The translations under genes and the position numbers were made by a program. From NCBI RefSeq assembly GCF_026309355.1, contig NZ_JAPJZK010000001.1, positions 4,732,501-4,796,500 of the forward strand: a stretch of DNA of 64,000 nucleotides. Reading direction: 5' to 3'. How positions within the stretch are numbered: position 1 is the first letter of the stretch; each line of letters opens with the position of its first letter. The notes below the pieces were generated by a model. It searched no databases. It worked only from the letters and a program-made list of their open reading frames with translations, and was not told the DNA's origin. Shown in pieces: positions 45,938 through 54,576 of this stretch. Origin of the DNA: Spartinivicinus marinus (lineage in GTDB: Bacteria > Pseudomonadota > Gammaproteobacteria > Pseudomonadales > Zooshikellaceae).

Positions 45938-45957
45938 CTAGCCGTAAAAGCGGCTAG
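45938..45957. terminator. Hairpin at the end of the min operon
   Basis: CTAGCCG (45938-45944) and CGGCTAG (45951-45957) form a stem that includes the minE stop codon. The T-run on the minus strand is weak, so termination may be partial. Confidence 0.55.
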
Positions 45958-46205
45958 CCAGGAAGGGTGACATTGAGTTCTAGGATTGAGCAGTTGTCGG
46001 CGTTATCTACACTTACGGTTACTTGGTCATTTTCGATCTCTATATATTTTCTGACTACAGCTAAAATATCCTGCTGTAATTTAGGTAAATAATCAGGGCC
46101 ATCACGTGTGGCCCTTTCATGAGCCACGATGATTTGTAAACGCTCTTTAGCAACACTGGCACTCGGTTGCTTTTTTTGTCTAAACATTTCCAGCAAGCTC
46201 ATCAT
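45954..46205 (-). CDS. minE: Cell division topological specificity factor MinE
   Basis: The 83-residue protein has an amphipathic N-terminus (MMSLLEMF), the MinD-binding segment [14 protein letters not shown] near residues 19-32 and a C-terminal dimerisation domain. It stimulates MinD ATPase and drives pole-to-pole oscillation. Two bases separate it from minD. Confidence 0.96.
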   Translation of the reverse strand: MMSLLEMFRQKKQPSASVAKERLQIIVAHERATRDGPDYLPKLQQDILAVVRKYIEIENDQVTVSVDNADNCSILELNVTLPG

Positions 46206-46207
46206 TA

Positions 46208-47017
46208 TTAGCCTCCAAACATCCTTTTTAGCAGGCTTTTACGTTGTACCTCTAAGAAACGGTGGGGTAAATCTTCACCTTTAAAACGGCAAACTGCATC
46301 ATTATATGCTTGGCCTGCATCACTTTCGAGGTCATGGATTACCGGAACCCCTTGGTTAGAAGCTTTAAGTACCGCTTTCGATTCAGGTATAACGCCAAGT
46401 AGAGGGATGGCCAAGATATCTTCAACATCGGCCACACTCAGCATTTCGCCACGATTAACTCGGTCTGGGTCATAGCGGGTAAGTAATAAATGCTCTTTTA
46501 TTGGCTCTTTATTTTCTTCAGCTCGTTTGGATTTACTGTGAAGAATACCTAGAATTCGATCGGAGTCACGCACTGACGAGACTTCTGGGTTGGTAACGAT
46601 TAATGCCTCGTCTGCAAAATACAGTGACATTTGTGCGCCTTTTTCGATCCCTGCTGGGGAATCACACACAATATAATCAAACTCTTTTCTCAGTTCGCTC
46701 AATACGGCTTCAACCCCTTCCATTGTCAGGGCGTCTTTATCGCGCGTTTGAGAGGCAGGTAGAATATGTAAATTTTCAACCCGCTTATCTTTAATCAAGG
46801 TTTGGTGAATAGTTGCTTCTTTATTAATGACATTAACAAAGTCGTACACCACTCGTCGTTCGCAGCCCATCACTAAATCCAGGTTGCGTAAACCAATGTC
46901 AAAGTCGATGACAACTGTCTTATGCCCTTTTAGCGCGAGGCCAGTGGCAAAGGCAGCACTTGTTGTTGTCTTACCAACACCTCCTTTCCCGGAGGTCACC
47001 ACAATAATTGTTGCCAA
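46208..47017 (-). CDS. minD: Septum site-determining ATPase MinD
   Basis: The 269-residue protein has the deviant Walker [11 protein letters not shown] near residues 10-19, the switch [11 protein letters not shown] near 38-48, [11 protein letters not shown] near 114-124 and the membrane-targeting amphipathic tail [11 protein letters not shown]. It recruits MinC and is regulated by MinE. Confidence 0.98.
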   Translation of the reverse strand: MATIIVVTSGKGGVGKTTTSAAFATGLALKGHKTVVIDFDIGLRNLDLVMGCERRVVYDFVNVINKEATIHQTLIKDKRVENLHILPASQTRDKDALTMEGVEAVLSELRKEFDYIVCDSPAGIEKGAQMSLYFADEALIVTNPEVSSVRDSDRILGILHSKSKRAEENKEPIKEHLLLTRYDPDRVNRGEMLSVADVEDILAIPLLGVIPESKAVLKASNQGVPVIHDLESDAGQAYNDAVCRFKGEDLPHRFLEVQRKSLLKRMFGG

Positions 47018-47087
47018 AATAGGACCCTTAAAAATTCTATTGCTGATTTATTAAGCGATTCTTAATTATTAATTAGCACACTCTGAT

Positions 47088-47882
47088 TCAGAGTGCGATA
47101 ATTTGCAACTCTTCATTTGACAATACGACTTGTACTGGCTGTTGCCACTGATCTCTAGCAATACCATTATCGACTTGATAACAGCCGGCAATGGCTATTA
47201 ACTCAGGTTCAAAGCGCTGACAAAAAATACGTGCCTCGTGATTGCCATTAATACCTGCTAAGGCACGGCCACGTAATGGTCCATATACATGAATATGGCC
47301 GGCGGCCAATAATTCAGCACCAGCACTGACTGGTGCAACGACTACCAAATCACCTTCTGGTGCTAATAACTGTTGTCCAGAACGCACTGGATGAGTAATG
47401 AACTTGGTTGCTACTTGTTGCTTTGAGGGTAGTTCAGGCTGCAAAGTTCCTTTTGTGCAGGCTTCAGTTGTTGTGGAACGAGTTGAAGTATGTGCTGTTA
47501 CGTTGTCAGTTTGATGATGATTTAATGAATGTTGTGCCGCTGTTGCTTTTTCTTCAGGGAGCCAGGCTAACCCTGCGCTGCTAGCAGCCTGGCGAATATA
47601 AATATTATCAGAACGAAAAGCCACCACTTGTAGTCCATGGTTTGCGCACTGTTGCCTTAGTTCTAGCAGATCCAAATTATGGTTATTAATGCACTTTGCT
47701 AAATTAATAATTACAGGTGTTTGCTTAAAAAAATTGGGTGCTTGCTCTACTTTTTCAGAGAGTGCTGTAACAAACTTTTCTGGCTGGTACCGGTATAAGT
47801 CAATTGAAGTCAGGTTGACGCGACAGGTTTTTAATTGAAAACAGCTGTCTTCCTTTGAAGCAAAATTTGCATTGGTTGTCAT
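47088..47882 (-). CDS. minC: Septum site-determining protein MinC
   Basis: The 264-residue protein has an N-terminal FtsZ-inhibiting domain (about residues 15-115), a linker rich in threonine and serine (about 120-165) and the C-terminal beta-helix with HVYGPLRGRALAGINGN near residues 198-214, the MinD-binding face. Start at ATG 47882. It begins the minCDE operon. Confidence 0.95.
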   Translation of the reverse strand: MTTNANFASKEDSCFQLKTCRVNLTSIDLYRYQPEKFVTALSEKVEQAPNFFKQTPVIINLAKCINNHNLDLLELRQQCANHGLQVVAFRSDNIYIRQAASSAGLAWLPEEKATAAQHSLNHHQTDNVTAHTSTRSTTTEACTKGTLQPELPSKQQVATKFITHPVRSGQQLLAPEGDLVVVAPVSAGAELLAAGHIHVYGPLRGRALAGINGNHEARIFCQRFEPELIAIAGCYQVDNGIARDQWQQPVQVVLSNEELQIIAL

Positions 47883-48240
47883 AGTCGTTGCTGCGTTGGC
47901 TGCTTTATAAGCTCATAGGTTAAACGATAATACTCGGACATTCACAAATAGAAAAACTAATATTGTGAGCGAGCAATCTGAAAACATCGGAATGCTCACA
48001 TAGTTATTAGGACACAAGTCAATACATACTCGTTAGATAAGCCCCTCTATGATCAATGGGGTAAATTGCGTACAATGGCGCGCTTTTAATTATGATATAG
48101 ACATTTAAAAGATAGCACTTTTTGGATGTCTGTGTGGATTTGAAATTAAATAAGGAGCCATTAGTCAATGTTATGTGCGCCCTGAATAGTGGGTTGTAGC
48201 ACTGCATTGTCGGGGCTTTCTGGAGTTGGTAGTTAAAGGT
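47883..48240. other. Divergent region between minC and the acyltransferase gene
   Basis: It must contain both promoters. A 7-bp inverted repeat TGTGAGC/GCTCACA lies at 47964-48000. No gene is seen. Confidence 0.45.
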
Positions 48241-49158
48241 ATGCTGGAACCCAATCGCTTTAAAGCGAAATTCCTCAACCCAAAATACTGGCTGACCTGG
48301 TTGTGGCTAGGTATAGCCTGGCTAATCAGTTGGTTACCTTATTCATGTTTAATGTGGTTAGGCCGAGCCATTGGTAAATTGATGTATTGTTTGGCTGGTC
48401 GTCGGAAACATATTGCAAAAACGAACATCGCTCTGTGTTTTCCTGAGCTTACCTCAGATGAACAGGAGCAAATGCTCAAAAATAACTTTGTTTCAATGGG
48501 AATGAGTTTACTGGAAGTAGGGATGGCTTGGTGGTGGCCTAAATGGCGGCTGGCTAAATTATCAACAATTGATGGTCTGGAGCATTTACAGCAACAGGAA
48601 GGTAAGGGAACTCTATTATTAGCCATGCATTTTTCAACACTGGAAATTGGTGCTGCATTATTAGGTAGGGAAATGCCGATTGATGGTATGTATCGTAAAC
48701 ATAAAAACCCTGTGTTTGATTATATTCAGCGTCAAGGTAGGGAAAATTACCATCCCTCATCACAAACAATTCCGCGCAAGGAAGTACGAACCATGCTGAA
48801 AGCCTTACGGCAAGGTAGAACCGTATGGTATGCCCCTGACCAGGATTATGGCCCCAAGCAAAGTATTTTTGTGCCATTTTTTGGGGTGACTGCTGCAACC
48901 GTGACAGCAACCGCTAAATTTGCAAAATTAGGTAAGGCGAAAGTTGTGCCTTTTGTTCAACATCGTCGAGAAGATGGAAAAGGCTATCATGTGCAGGTAT
49001 TACCACCGTTGGAAAATTTCCCTACTGACGATGAAGAAGCGGATGCAGTGACAGTCAACAAGCTAATTGAAATGGAAATTCGGAAACGGCCGGATCAGTA
49101 TATGTGGTTGCATAGACGCTTTAAAACTCGACCTGAAGGGGAGGCTAAAATCTATTAA
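48241..49158 (+). CDS. Lipid A biosynthesis acyltransferase, LpxL/HtrB type
   Basis: About 305 residues with one N-terminal membrane helix (near residues 17-40). The LPLAT catalytic motif LAMHFSTLEIG gives the H-x4-E pair near residues 128-133, and YRKHKNPVFDY near 147-157 and PDQDYG near 194-199 are typical of LpxL. It transfers an acyl chain to the Kdo2-lipid A precursor at the inner membrane. It is adjacent to the min genes as in P. aeruginosa (PA3242). ATG 48241 fits the family start better than 48226. Confidence 0.9.
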   Translation: MLEPNRFKAKFLNPKYWLTWLWLGIAWLISWLPYSCLMWLGRAIGKLMYCLAGRRKHIAKTNIALCFPELTSDEQEQMLKNNFVSMGMSLLEVGMAWWWPKWRLAKLSTIDGLEHLQQQEGKGTLLLAMHFSTLEIGAALLGREMPIDGMYRKHKNPVFDYIQRQGRENYHPSSQTIPRKEVRTMLKALRQGRTVWYAPDQDYGPKQSIFVPFFGVTAATVTATAKFAKLGKAKVVPFVQHRREDGKGYHVQVLPPLENFPTDDEEADAVTVNKLIEMEIRKRPDQYMWLHRRFKTRPEGEAKIY

Positions 49159-49190
49159 GTTTTATAAATAGGTTGTCATAAAAGCTAATG

Positions 49191-49388
49191 AATATGGAGT
49201 AGCAGGGTATTCTGTCGCGGCGACATGGGTTAATCAGCAACTGCATGATTAACGACAGCACCACTAATTGAAATAAAGGGTGCTGGCTGGATTGTCGCTT
49301 TAGTTTTGAAGAGCCAAGGATGGCTCTTCAAAAATGGAGGAAGAATACCTTGTTATTCCATATCAGACACTAAGCTTATTTACAGCAG
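49191..49388. repeat. Dispersed palindrome, copy C (longest clear copy)
   Basis: The left arm ATATGGAGTAGCAGGGTATT (from 49192) and the right arm on the minus strand ATATGGAATAACAAGGTATT, preceded by AATAAGCTTAGTGTCTG, are the best-preserved ends of the family. Inner hairpin TTTTGAAGAGCC/GGCTCTTCAAAA lies at about 49303-49333. A second internal inverted repeat GGTTAATCA/TGATTAAC lies near 49229-49253. Confidence 0.8.
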
Positions 49389-49415
49389 CTCCAGAGAAAG
49401 TCCAGTTAATAGAGG

Positions 49416-52295
49416 TTATCCTGCAAACATAATTCGAATGCTGTCTAATCTTAAATTAGCCTGCTGCAAGGCTGTTACCCCTTGAGCTGCTAAAGCACGC
49501 CACTGCTCAATTTCTGTTTCGCGAATATTCGGATTGACTTTTTGTAGCGCTTCCAGTCGATTGATTTCCTCTCCTAATTTAGCCAGTAATTGCTCAGTAG
49601 CGGTTTGCACAATGGCTGTTACCTGTTCATTAGCCTTGTCTTCAGCAATTTTTAAGGTTTCAGAAATAGGCTCTGATTGTGCCTTGATCAGTTTTCTGGC
49701 AGTTTTTTTCTTGATAGGGTGTAATTGAGCATCCAGGGTTTCAAAGGCAACTTTATCTGCTAGGTTATTTCCTTGAGGGTCAATTAACGTACGGATACTA
49801 GCAGGTACCATTAACCGCTTTAATTGAGGCTGCTGTTGAACAGGGGCTTCAACGATAAAAATGGCTTCTACCAGCATAGTGCCTGGGTTTAATGCTTTAT
49901 TTTTTAATAAAGCAACCGCCGTATTACCTAATTCAGTATCTAGCATTTGTTCCATGCCATAACGAACCAGGGGATGTTCCCAGGTTAAAAACTGCATGTC
50001 CTCGCGACTTAATGCCTGCTCACGAGAAAAAGTCATAGTAGCTCCATCTTCTGGTAGCCCTGGGAAACTGGGTAATAACATTTGTTCTCCAGGGCGAACA
50101 ATAATGGCATGCTCCGAGTGATCTTCGGAATCAATGCCAAAACAGTCAAATAAAGCATCTAAATACTTTTTCAGTGGTTTGGTTTCATTGGCAGATTGAA
50201 TAGCATCAATTAATTCGCTGGTGTCATTAAGGCCTTGTGAGTGTAATTCCAGCAAGCGGTCACGCCCAGCTTGCAGGTTAGATCGCAGCTGTTGATTGAG
50301 TGTTTTGGCTTCATCAATAAAAGCATCAATATCCTGTTGTTCATTAACTGATGTGGTTAATAAAGCCTCTAAAGAAGGTTTTAATTGCTGGTAAACACTA
50401 TCGCCAGTGGTACAAATTTGTTCAAAAGCGTTAAGGCTGTGGTGATACCACCGAAATAAAACAGTTTGTGATGAGTTTTCAAAATACGGCACGTGAACTT
50501 TAATTGTTTCAGTCTGGCCAATCCGGTCTAGACGGCCGATGCGTTGCTCAAGTAAATCAGGCAGTGCAGGTAAATCAAACAATACTAAGTGATGGGCAAA
50601 CTGAAAATTACGACCTTCACTACCGATTTCAGAGCAAATTAAAGTCTGGCAACCGTATTCTTCATCAGCAAAATAAGCGGCAGCACGGTCTCGCTCAATA
50701 ATGCTCATACCTTCATGAAAAATCGAGCTGGCAATACCAGAGCGAACCCGTAGTGCCTCATCTAGCTCCATACAGGTTTCGGCATGGGCGCAAATAATTA
50801 ACACTTTCTGGCTTTTCAGTAGCTTTAATAGGTTGATGAGCCAGTCTACTCTGGGGTCAAAGCGCCACCATGGGTCTTTATCTTCAACCAGAATTTCTTT
50901 TTCATAAGTGCGCTCAGGAAATAAACCTGCATAAGGGTGACCACCATTTTCTAGAGCAAGCTGGTAAAGTTCTGGTAAGGCTTGAGGATAAGCCTGCATC
51001 ACACGGCCAGGAAAGCCAGATACGGCTGATCGAGTATTTCGATAAAGTACCCGGCTGGTGCCGTGGCGATCTAGTAGATGAGATAACAGTTGTTGTTTGG
51101 CTTGCTGCTTAATGTCATCCGCTTGATCACTATTGATAATAAAAGCTAGCTGGCTGGCTTCGTCTCCTAAATAGCTAGTCAGTCGGCTGATTGTTGGCTC
51201 AGATAAAACCTCACTATCAATTAGCTCCTCAGCCATTTCAGCTACAGCTTGAAATTGTTGCGACTGGTTTTCAAAGTCTGACAAGGAGTGAAATTTATCT
51301 GGGTCCAGCAATCGTAAGTGGGCAAAGTGGCTGCTATGACCACACTGCTCAGGGGTGGCTGTTAGTAATAAAACACCGGCTGTTTTTTGTGCCAGCTGCT
51401 CAATAGCTGAATATTCCTCGCTTGCTGCTTCAGGTGTCCAGCTTAGGTGGTGAGCCTCATCTACTACTAATAAATCCCACTCAGCGGCCAGTGCGTCGTC
51501 AAGGTGCTGAGCTTGAGTTAGCTCATTTAGACTGATGAGTACCAGTTGTTCACTTTCGAAGGGGTTCCCAGTATCTGCGGCTTTTGCTTGTACTAGTCGC
51601 TCACGATCAAACAAGCTAAAGTGCAAGTTAAAGCGCCTTAACATTTCGACTAGCCATTGATGCAGCAGGCTTTCAGGGACCACAATCAACACCCGCTGAG
51701 CACGACCACTGAGCAACTGTTGATACATGATCAAACCCGCTTCAATGGTTTTACCTAGGCCTACCTCGTCTGCTAATAAGACACGAGGTGCCTGGCGTTT
51801 ACCCACTTCATCAGCGATATGTAGTTGGTGAGGAATTAGACTAGTACGAGCACCACACAAGCCTAACAATGGAGATTGATAGAGGTTACGGGTTTGCTCC
51901 CAGGTTTTATAACGCAGACTAAAGTGGTTATTTTGATCAACTTGCCCTGCTAGTAAGCGCTCTTTGGGTTTTTGAAATTGAATAAAGTTGCCTAGGCAAG
52001 ACTCAGGCAGTTCTGTTGATTCTCCATTAGCTAGTTTGCCTTGGTAAGTAATATGCCCATCTTCTTCTACTGAATCGGTGACTACCATGCTCCAGCCTTC
52101 ATGGCTTTCGATGATATCCCCAGCAACAAAGCGAATGCGGGTAAGCGGAGAGTTTTTTACCGCATAAAGTCGAGTTTGCCCATTGGAGGGAAACAGTAAT
52201 GTGACCATTCGTTGATCCAAGGATAAAACAGTGCCTAGGCCTAGCTCTGTTTCTGTATCACTAATCCAACGTTGTCCTGGAACAAATGTCGTCAT
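49416..52295 (-). CDS. rapA: RNA polymerase recycling ATPase RapA (HepA)
   Basis: The 959-residue Swi2/Snf2-type protein is full length. Tudor-like N-terminal domains (about 1-110) precede motif I LADEVGLGKTIEAGLIMYQ near residues 171-189, motif II VVDEAHHLSW near 275-284, motif III LLLTATP near 308-314, and C-terminal helicase motifs GRNFQFAHHLVLFDLP and QRIGRLDRIGQT near 575-600. It binds core RNA polymerase and recycles stalled enzyme. Confidence 0.97.
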   Translation of the reverse strand: MTTFVPGQRWISDTETELGLGTVLSLDQRMVTLLFPSNGQTRLYAVKNSPLTRIRFVAGDIIESHEGWSMVVTDSVEEDGHITYQGKLANGESTELPESCLGNFIQFQKPKERLLAGQVDQNNHFSLRYKTWEQTRNLYQSPLLGLCGARTSLIPHQLHIADEVGKRQAPRVLLADEVGLGKTIEAGLIMYQQLLSGRAQRVLIVVPESLLHQWLVEMLRRFNLHFSLFDRERLVQAKAADTGNPFESEQLVLISLNELTQAQHLDDALAAEWDLLVVDEAHHLSWTPEAASEEYSAIEQLAQKTAGVLLLTATPEQCGHSSHFAHLRLLDPDKFHSLSDFENQSQQFQAVAEMAEELIDSEVLSEPTISRLTSYLGDEASQLAFIINSDQADDIKQQAKQQLLSHLLDRHGTSRVLYRNTRSAVSGFPGRVMQAYPQALPELYQLALENGGHPYAGLFPERTYEKEILVEDKDPWWRFDPRVDWLINLLKLLKSQKVLIICAHAETCMELDEALRVRSGIASSIFHEGMSIIERDRAAAYFADEEYGCQTLICSEIGSEGRNFQFAHHLVLFDLPALPDLLEQRIGRLDRIGQTETIKVHVPYFENSSQTVLFRWYHHSLNAFEQICTTGDSVYQQLKPSLEALLTTSVNEQQDIDAFIDEAKTLNQQLRSNLQAGRDRLLELHSQGLNDTSELIDAIQSANETKPLKKYLDALFDCFGIDSEDHSEHAIIVRPGEQMLLPSFPGLPEDGATMTFSREQALSREDMQFLTWEHPLVRYGMEQMLDTELGNTAVALLKNKALNPGTMLVEAIFIVEAPVQQQPQLKRLMVPASIRTLIDPQGNNLADKVAFETLDAQLHPIKKKTARKLIKAQSEPISETLKIAEDKANEQVTAIVQTATEQLLAKLGEEINRLEALQKVNPNIRETEIEQWRALAAQGVTALQQANLRLDSIRIMFAG

Positions 52296-52445
52296 TCTGT
52301 ACGCCTATCTACCTCAGAAAAAGGCGATATGGTAGCGAATATATTTTGAATAACAATAGTCGATTTGCCTTATTTTCGGCAGAGATTTTTAGTAGTGGGG
52401 GGGAAATAGCCTACTGGGGAAGTAGGCTAGTATAAATATGGTTAA

Positions 52446-52733
52446 TTATTCGCTAGAATCTTCATCAGCCGATTGATCTGCTGCAGACTCTTTGCCAATC
52501 TCTAGTACTAGTTCAGGCTTACCTTTAATAGCTTTTGCCAGGGTTTCTTTATGTTTGGCGAATAATAAACCAATGTCTTCGGCAATTTTTTCGTCGATAT
52601 TGTCATAGGTTTGTTCTAGCAGCATGGTGATATTTGCTGCCAGTTCAAGCATCTTATCATGTTCTTCGGCGGCTTTTTTATCTGAGAACATACTACCGTC
52701 CCTATCGCATTTCCACATGGGTATAACGGCCAT
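52446..52733 (-). CDS. yebG: YebG-family SOS-regulated protein
   Basis: The 95-residue protein starts MAVIPMWKCDRDGSMFSDKK and resembles E. coli YebG, including the FxSKKEA-like FSDKKAAEEHDKMLE segment and the later LFAKHKETLAKAIK. Its function is unknown, but YebG is a known LexA-regulated DNA-damage gene. An LexA box lies 135 bases upstream on its strand (52868-52883), which supports the call. ATG 52733 is preferred over the longer frame from 52757. Confidence 0.88.
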   Translation of the reverse strand: MAVIPMWKCDRDGSMFSDKKAAEEHDKMLELAANITMLLEQTYDNIDEKIAEDIGLLFAKHKETLAKAIKGKPELVLEIGKESAADQSADEDSSE

Positions 52734-52867
52734 TCGCTCACCTCTTGCATGGACCAAATTAATGTAGGTCTAAGTTTGAGTACATTAAGGTTAAGTACTT
52801 TTATAAGACCTGTGGTTTAAAGCTTGTTTAATCTAGCGGGATGTTTAGCTAGCTATTATGGTTGTTA

Positions 52868-52883
52868 CTGTATAAAAATACAG
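52868..52883. promoter_or_regulatory. LexA-binding site (SOS box) upstream of yebG
   Basis: CTGTATAAAAATACAG matches the gammaproteobacterial consensus CTGT-N8-ACAG with an AT-only centre. It is the only good match noticed nearby, and it faces yebG. Confidence 0.8.
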
Positions 52884-53163
52884 TGTGTTTGTCCATAGGA
52901 GCTGTATTGTATCCAATTAGTTTGTTAAGGAACAATCCAAATTCACCCTAACCAAGGATTACCTGAAAGCTTACTTGGCCTATTTGTAATCATCTATCCT
53001 ATCTAATAGTGCTGTATAAGCTTGATCTGGGCTGGCTGCTGTTTGGTTGCTGTGTTTTGCTTTCCTCAAACTTTTTTAAACTCTTTATTAAGTGCTACGA
53101 AGCGGAATAATTTGCTTTGAGTCAATAAAAACCAGTGGTTAACCCGCTATTAGCCTGGACTGA
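52884..53163. other. Spacer between the LexA box and the FNR/ANR box
   Basis: AT-rich; no gene supported. Confidence 0.4.
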
Positions 53164-53177
53164 TTGATTTTAATCAA
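53164..53177. promoter_or_regulatory. Perfect FNR/ANR box upstream of a 36-codon ORF
   Basis: TTGATTTTAATCAA is an exact match to the FNR/ANR consensus TTGAT-N4-ATCAA. A -10-like TACTGT at 53200-53205 lies about 29 bases from the box centre, which places the box near -41.5, the class II activator position. Confidence 0.65.
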
Positions 53178-53245
53178 TAAAAGCGAGTTGAGTAACTGTT
53201 ACTGTAGTTTTGCGTTTAGAGGCAATAGCCAACAGGAGGTAAGCG

Positions 53246-53356
53246 ATGTATATCGATGAAACAGTTTTAGCTTCGCTGATTACAATTGGTTTGATGATTG
53301 GCTTTTTTGTTGGTGTAGGCCTGCTAATTCGTAAGGATATTAACAATCACCGTTAA
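53246..53356 (+). CDS. Small single-span membrane protein (36 residues)
   Basis: The ORF starts at ATG 53246 behind a strong site AACAGGAGGTAAGCG. The product is MYIDETVLASL, one hydrophobic helix of about 20 residues rich in Gly, Ile and Leu, then a positively charged tail RKDINNHR, so the C-terminus should face the cytoplasm. A perfect FNR/ANR box lies upstream and a terminator downstream. Single-helix proteins of this size and regulation include accessory subunits of cbb3 oxidases (CcoM-like), but that assignment is inference only. Confidence 0.72.
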   Translation: MYIDETVLASLITIGLMIGFFVGVGLLIRKDINNHR

Positions 53357-53479
53357 GCATACAGTTTTTTACAGTTTTGGCGAGTAGCTCAGGCTGCTGG
53401 CCAAAAATCAGGTCGCTAAGATCTGAACGTTTGAGGCTAGACAGACGTAAGGAATGCTCTATTTGCGTAGAGCTTTTAA

Positions 53480-53542
53480 GGCAAGAGTGGTGGCTACTTA
53501 GTTTTGTCAGGTTTTATGTAACCTACCACCTTGCCTGTTTTT
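53480..53542 (+). terminator. Strong terminator after the 36-codon ORF
   Basis: GGCAAG-AGT-GGTGG (53480-53493) pairs with CCACC-TTGCC (53526-53535) and is followed by TGTTTTTTG. It lies about 125 bases beyond the small ORF stop, so the transcript would have a long 3' tail. Confidence 0.75.
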
Positions 53543-53673
53543 TGTTTTAGTCTGTGCATTGGCTGCCTTCCCTTTTTTAAATCATTAGCAATGTCTTTCA
53601 CCTGTACTTGCCTTTCCGCTTGGCTGGTTTCAGGTTAAGATTAACCTAGTTGGTTAAGCATGGGAGACAGGTG

Positions 53674-53982
53674 ATGAGTGTACAAACTGAAATTGAACAA
53701 AAATTGACTAAAGCTTTAAATCCTGCCTACTTAGCTGTTATCAATGAAAGCCATATGCATAATGTGCCTCCAGGGTCTGAGTCACATTTTAAAGTTGTAG
53801 TTGTATCGGCAGACTTCGCTGGGAAAATGCCCGTAAAAAGGCATCAGTTGATTTATTGCTTATTAGCAGAAGAAGTGCAACATAAAATTCATGCGTTAGC
53901 ACTGCACACTTATACACCAGATGAGTGGAAAAAACAGGCTGAGTCGGCACCTGACTCCCCTAATTGCGCCAATAAAAGATAA
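53674..53982 (+). CDS. BolA-family protein
   Basis: The 102-residue protein has the BolA fold signature: ESHMHNVPPGSESHFKVVVVS near residues 26-46 and the basic KRHQLIYCLLAEEVQ segment near 57-71, then HALALHTYTPDEW. BolA proteins act with monothiol glutaredoxins in iron-sulfur traffic and as stress regulators. ATG 53674 follows GGGAGACAGGTG. The C-terminal tail after DEWKKQ is unusually asparagine-rich but short. Confidence 0.93.
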   Translation: MSVQTEIEQKLTKALNPAYLAVINESHMHNVPPGSESHFKVVVVSADFAGKMPVKRHQLIYCLLAEEVQHKIHALALHTYTPDEWKKQAESAPDSPNCANKR

Positions 53983-53994
53983 GCTGTTATTCCT

Positions 53995-54465
53995 ATGTGT
54001 GGCGGTGCAGAGTTTGTTCAAAACAACGAACGTTTCCGAGTATTTTTCCCTAACCCTAAGGCCAAGCTACCAGTACTGCAAAAAGATGGCAGTATTACCA
54101 TGGTCCCTTGGGGCAGGCGAGAAAATCAGCCAGGCAATACACCTCAAGGCGGTTGGGCCAGGTTAGAGTCTATCCAGCGTGGTGCTTGGCAACAATTTAC
54201 CCCTAGGCCAGTCAAAATTGTTGTCACCTCCTTTATGGAAAAAGATGAGACTGAACAAAGTCGCTGGTTTCCATTAAACAACCATGAAATTATCCAAGGA
54301 CTATTGGCCACTGATGGTAGCTTCCAGCGAGTCTATGTGGTGACTGAACCCCATCCCCAGTCCACTCATGACAGTGGACGCTGGCCACGGGTTATTTCCC
54401 TACAAACAGCTGTTGATAAAGGGGAGTCGACGCTAGACGAGCCTGAGCAAACCTCTTTAATTTAA
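53995..54465 (+). CDS. Compact SRAP-like protein (YedK/HMCES-related)
   Basis: The 156-residue protein begins MCGGAEF; the SRAP family starts MCGR, with Cys2 as nucleophile after Met removal. By eye it aligns with YedK: PWGRRENQP with the WGYxP region, WARLESI with NARVETA, SFMEKDE with the WFEW glutamate, WFPLNNHEIIQGLLA with the FFIYRADG strand, VYVVTEP with FLIVTAA, and THDSGRWPRVIS with the IHDRRPLVLS histidine motif. The three catalytic residues appear kept although the protein is about 65 residues shorter than YedK. SRAP proteins bond covalently to abasic sites in single-stranded DNA. It follows the BolA gene by 12 bases. Confidence 0.68.
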   Translation: MCGGAEFVQNNERFRVFFPNPKAKLPVLQKDGSITMVPWGRRENQPGNTPQGGWARLESIQRGAWQQFTPRPVKIVVTSFMEKDETEQSRWFPLNNHEIIQGLLATDGSFQRVYVVTEPHPQSTHDSGRWPRVISLQTAVDKGESTLDEPEQTSLI

Positions 54466-54576
54466 GTGAACTCTCTCTAAAACTGGTCTTGCTGTGACTA
54501 AATCTCTAAAATAAGACGTTTTAATCAATTTGGTTGTGCCAGCAGATTTGCGATCTGCCAAGGTAGAGGAATTAAG

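Noticed and set aside
48019-48207. 62-codon minus-strand ORF between minC and the acyltransferase gene
   Set aside because: No ribosome site or family pattern, and it covers the expected promoter region.
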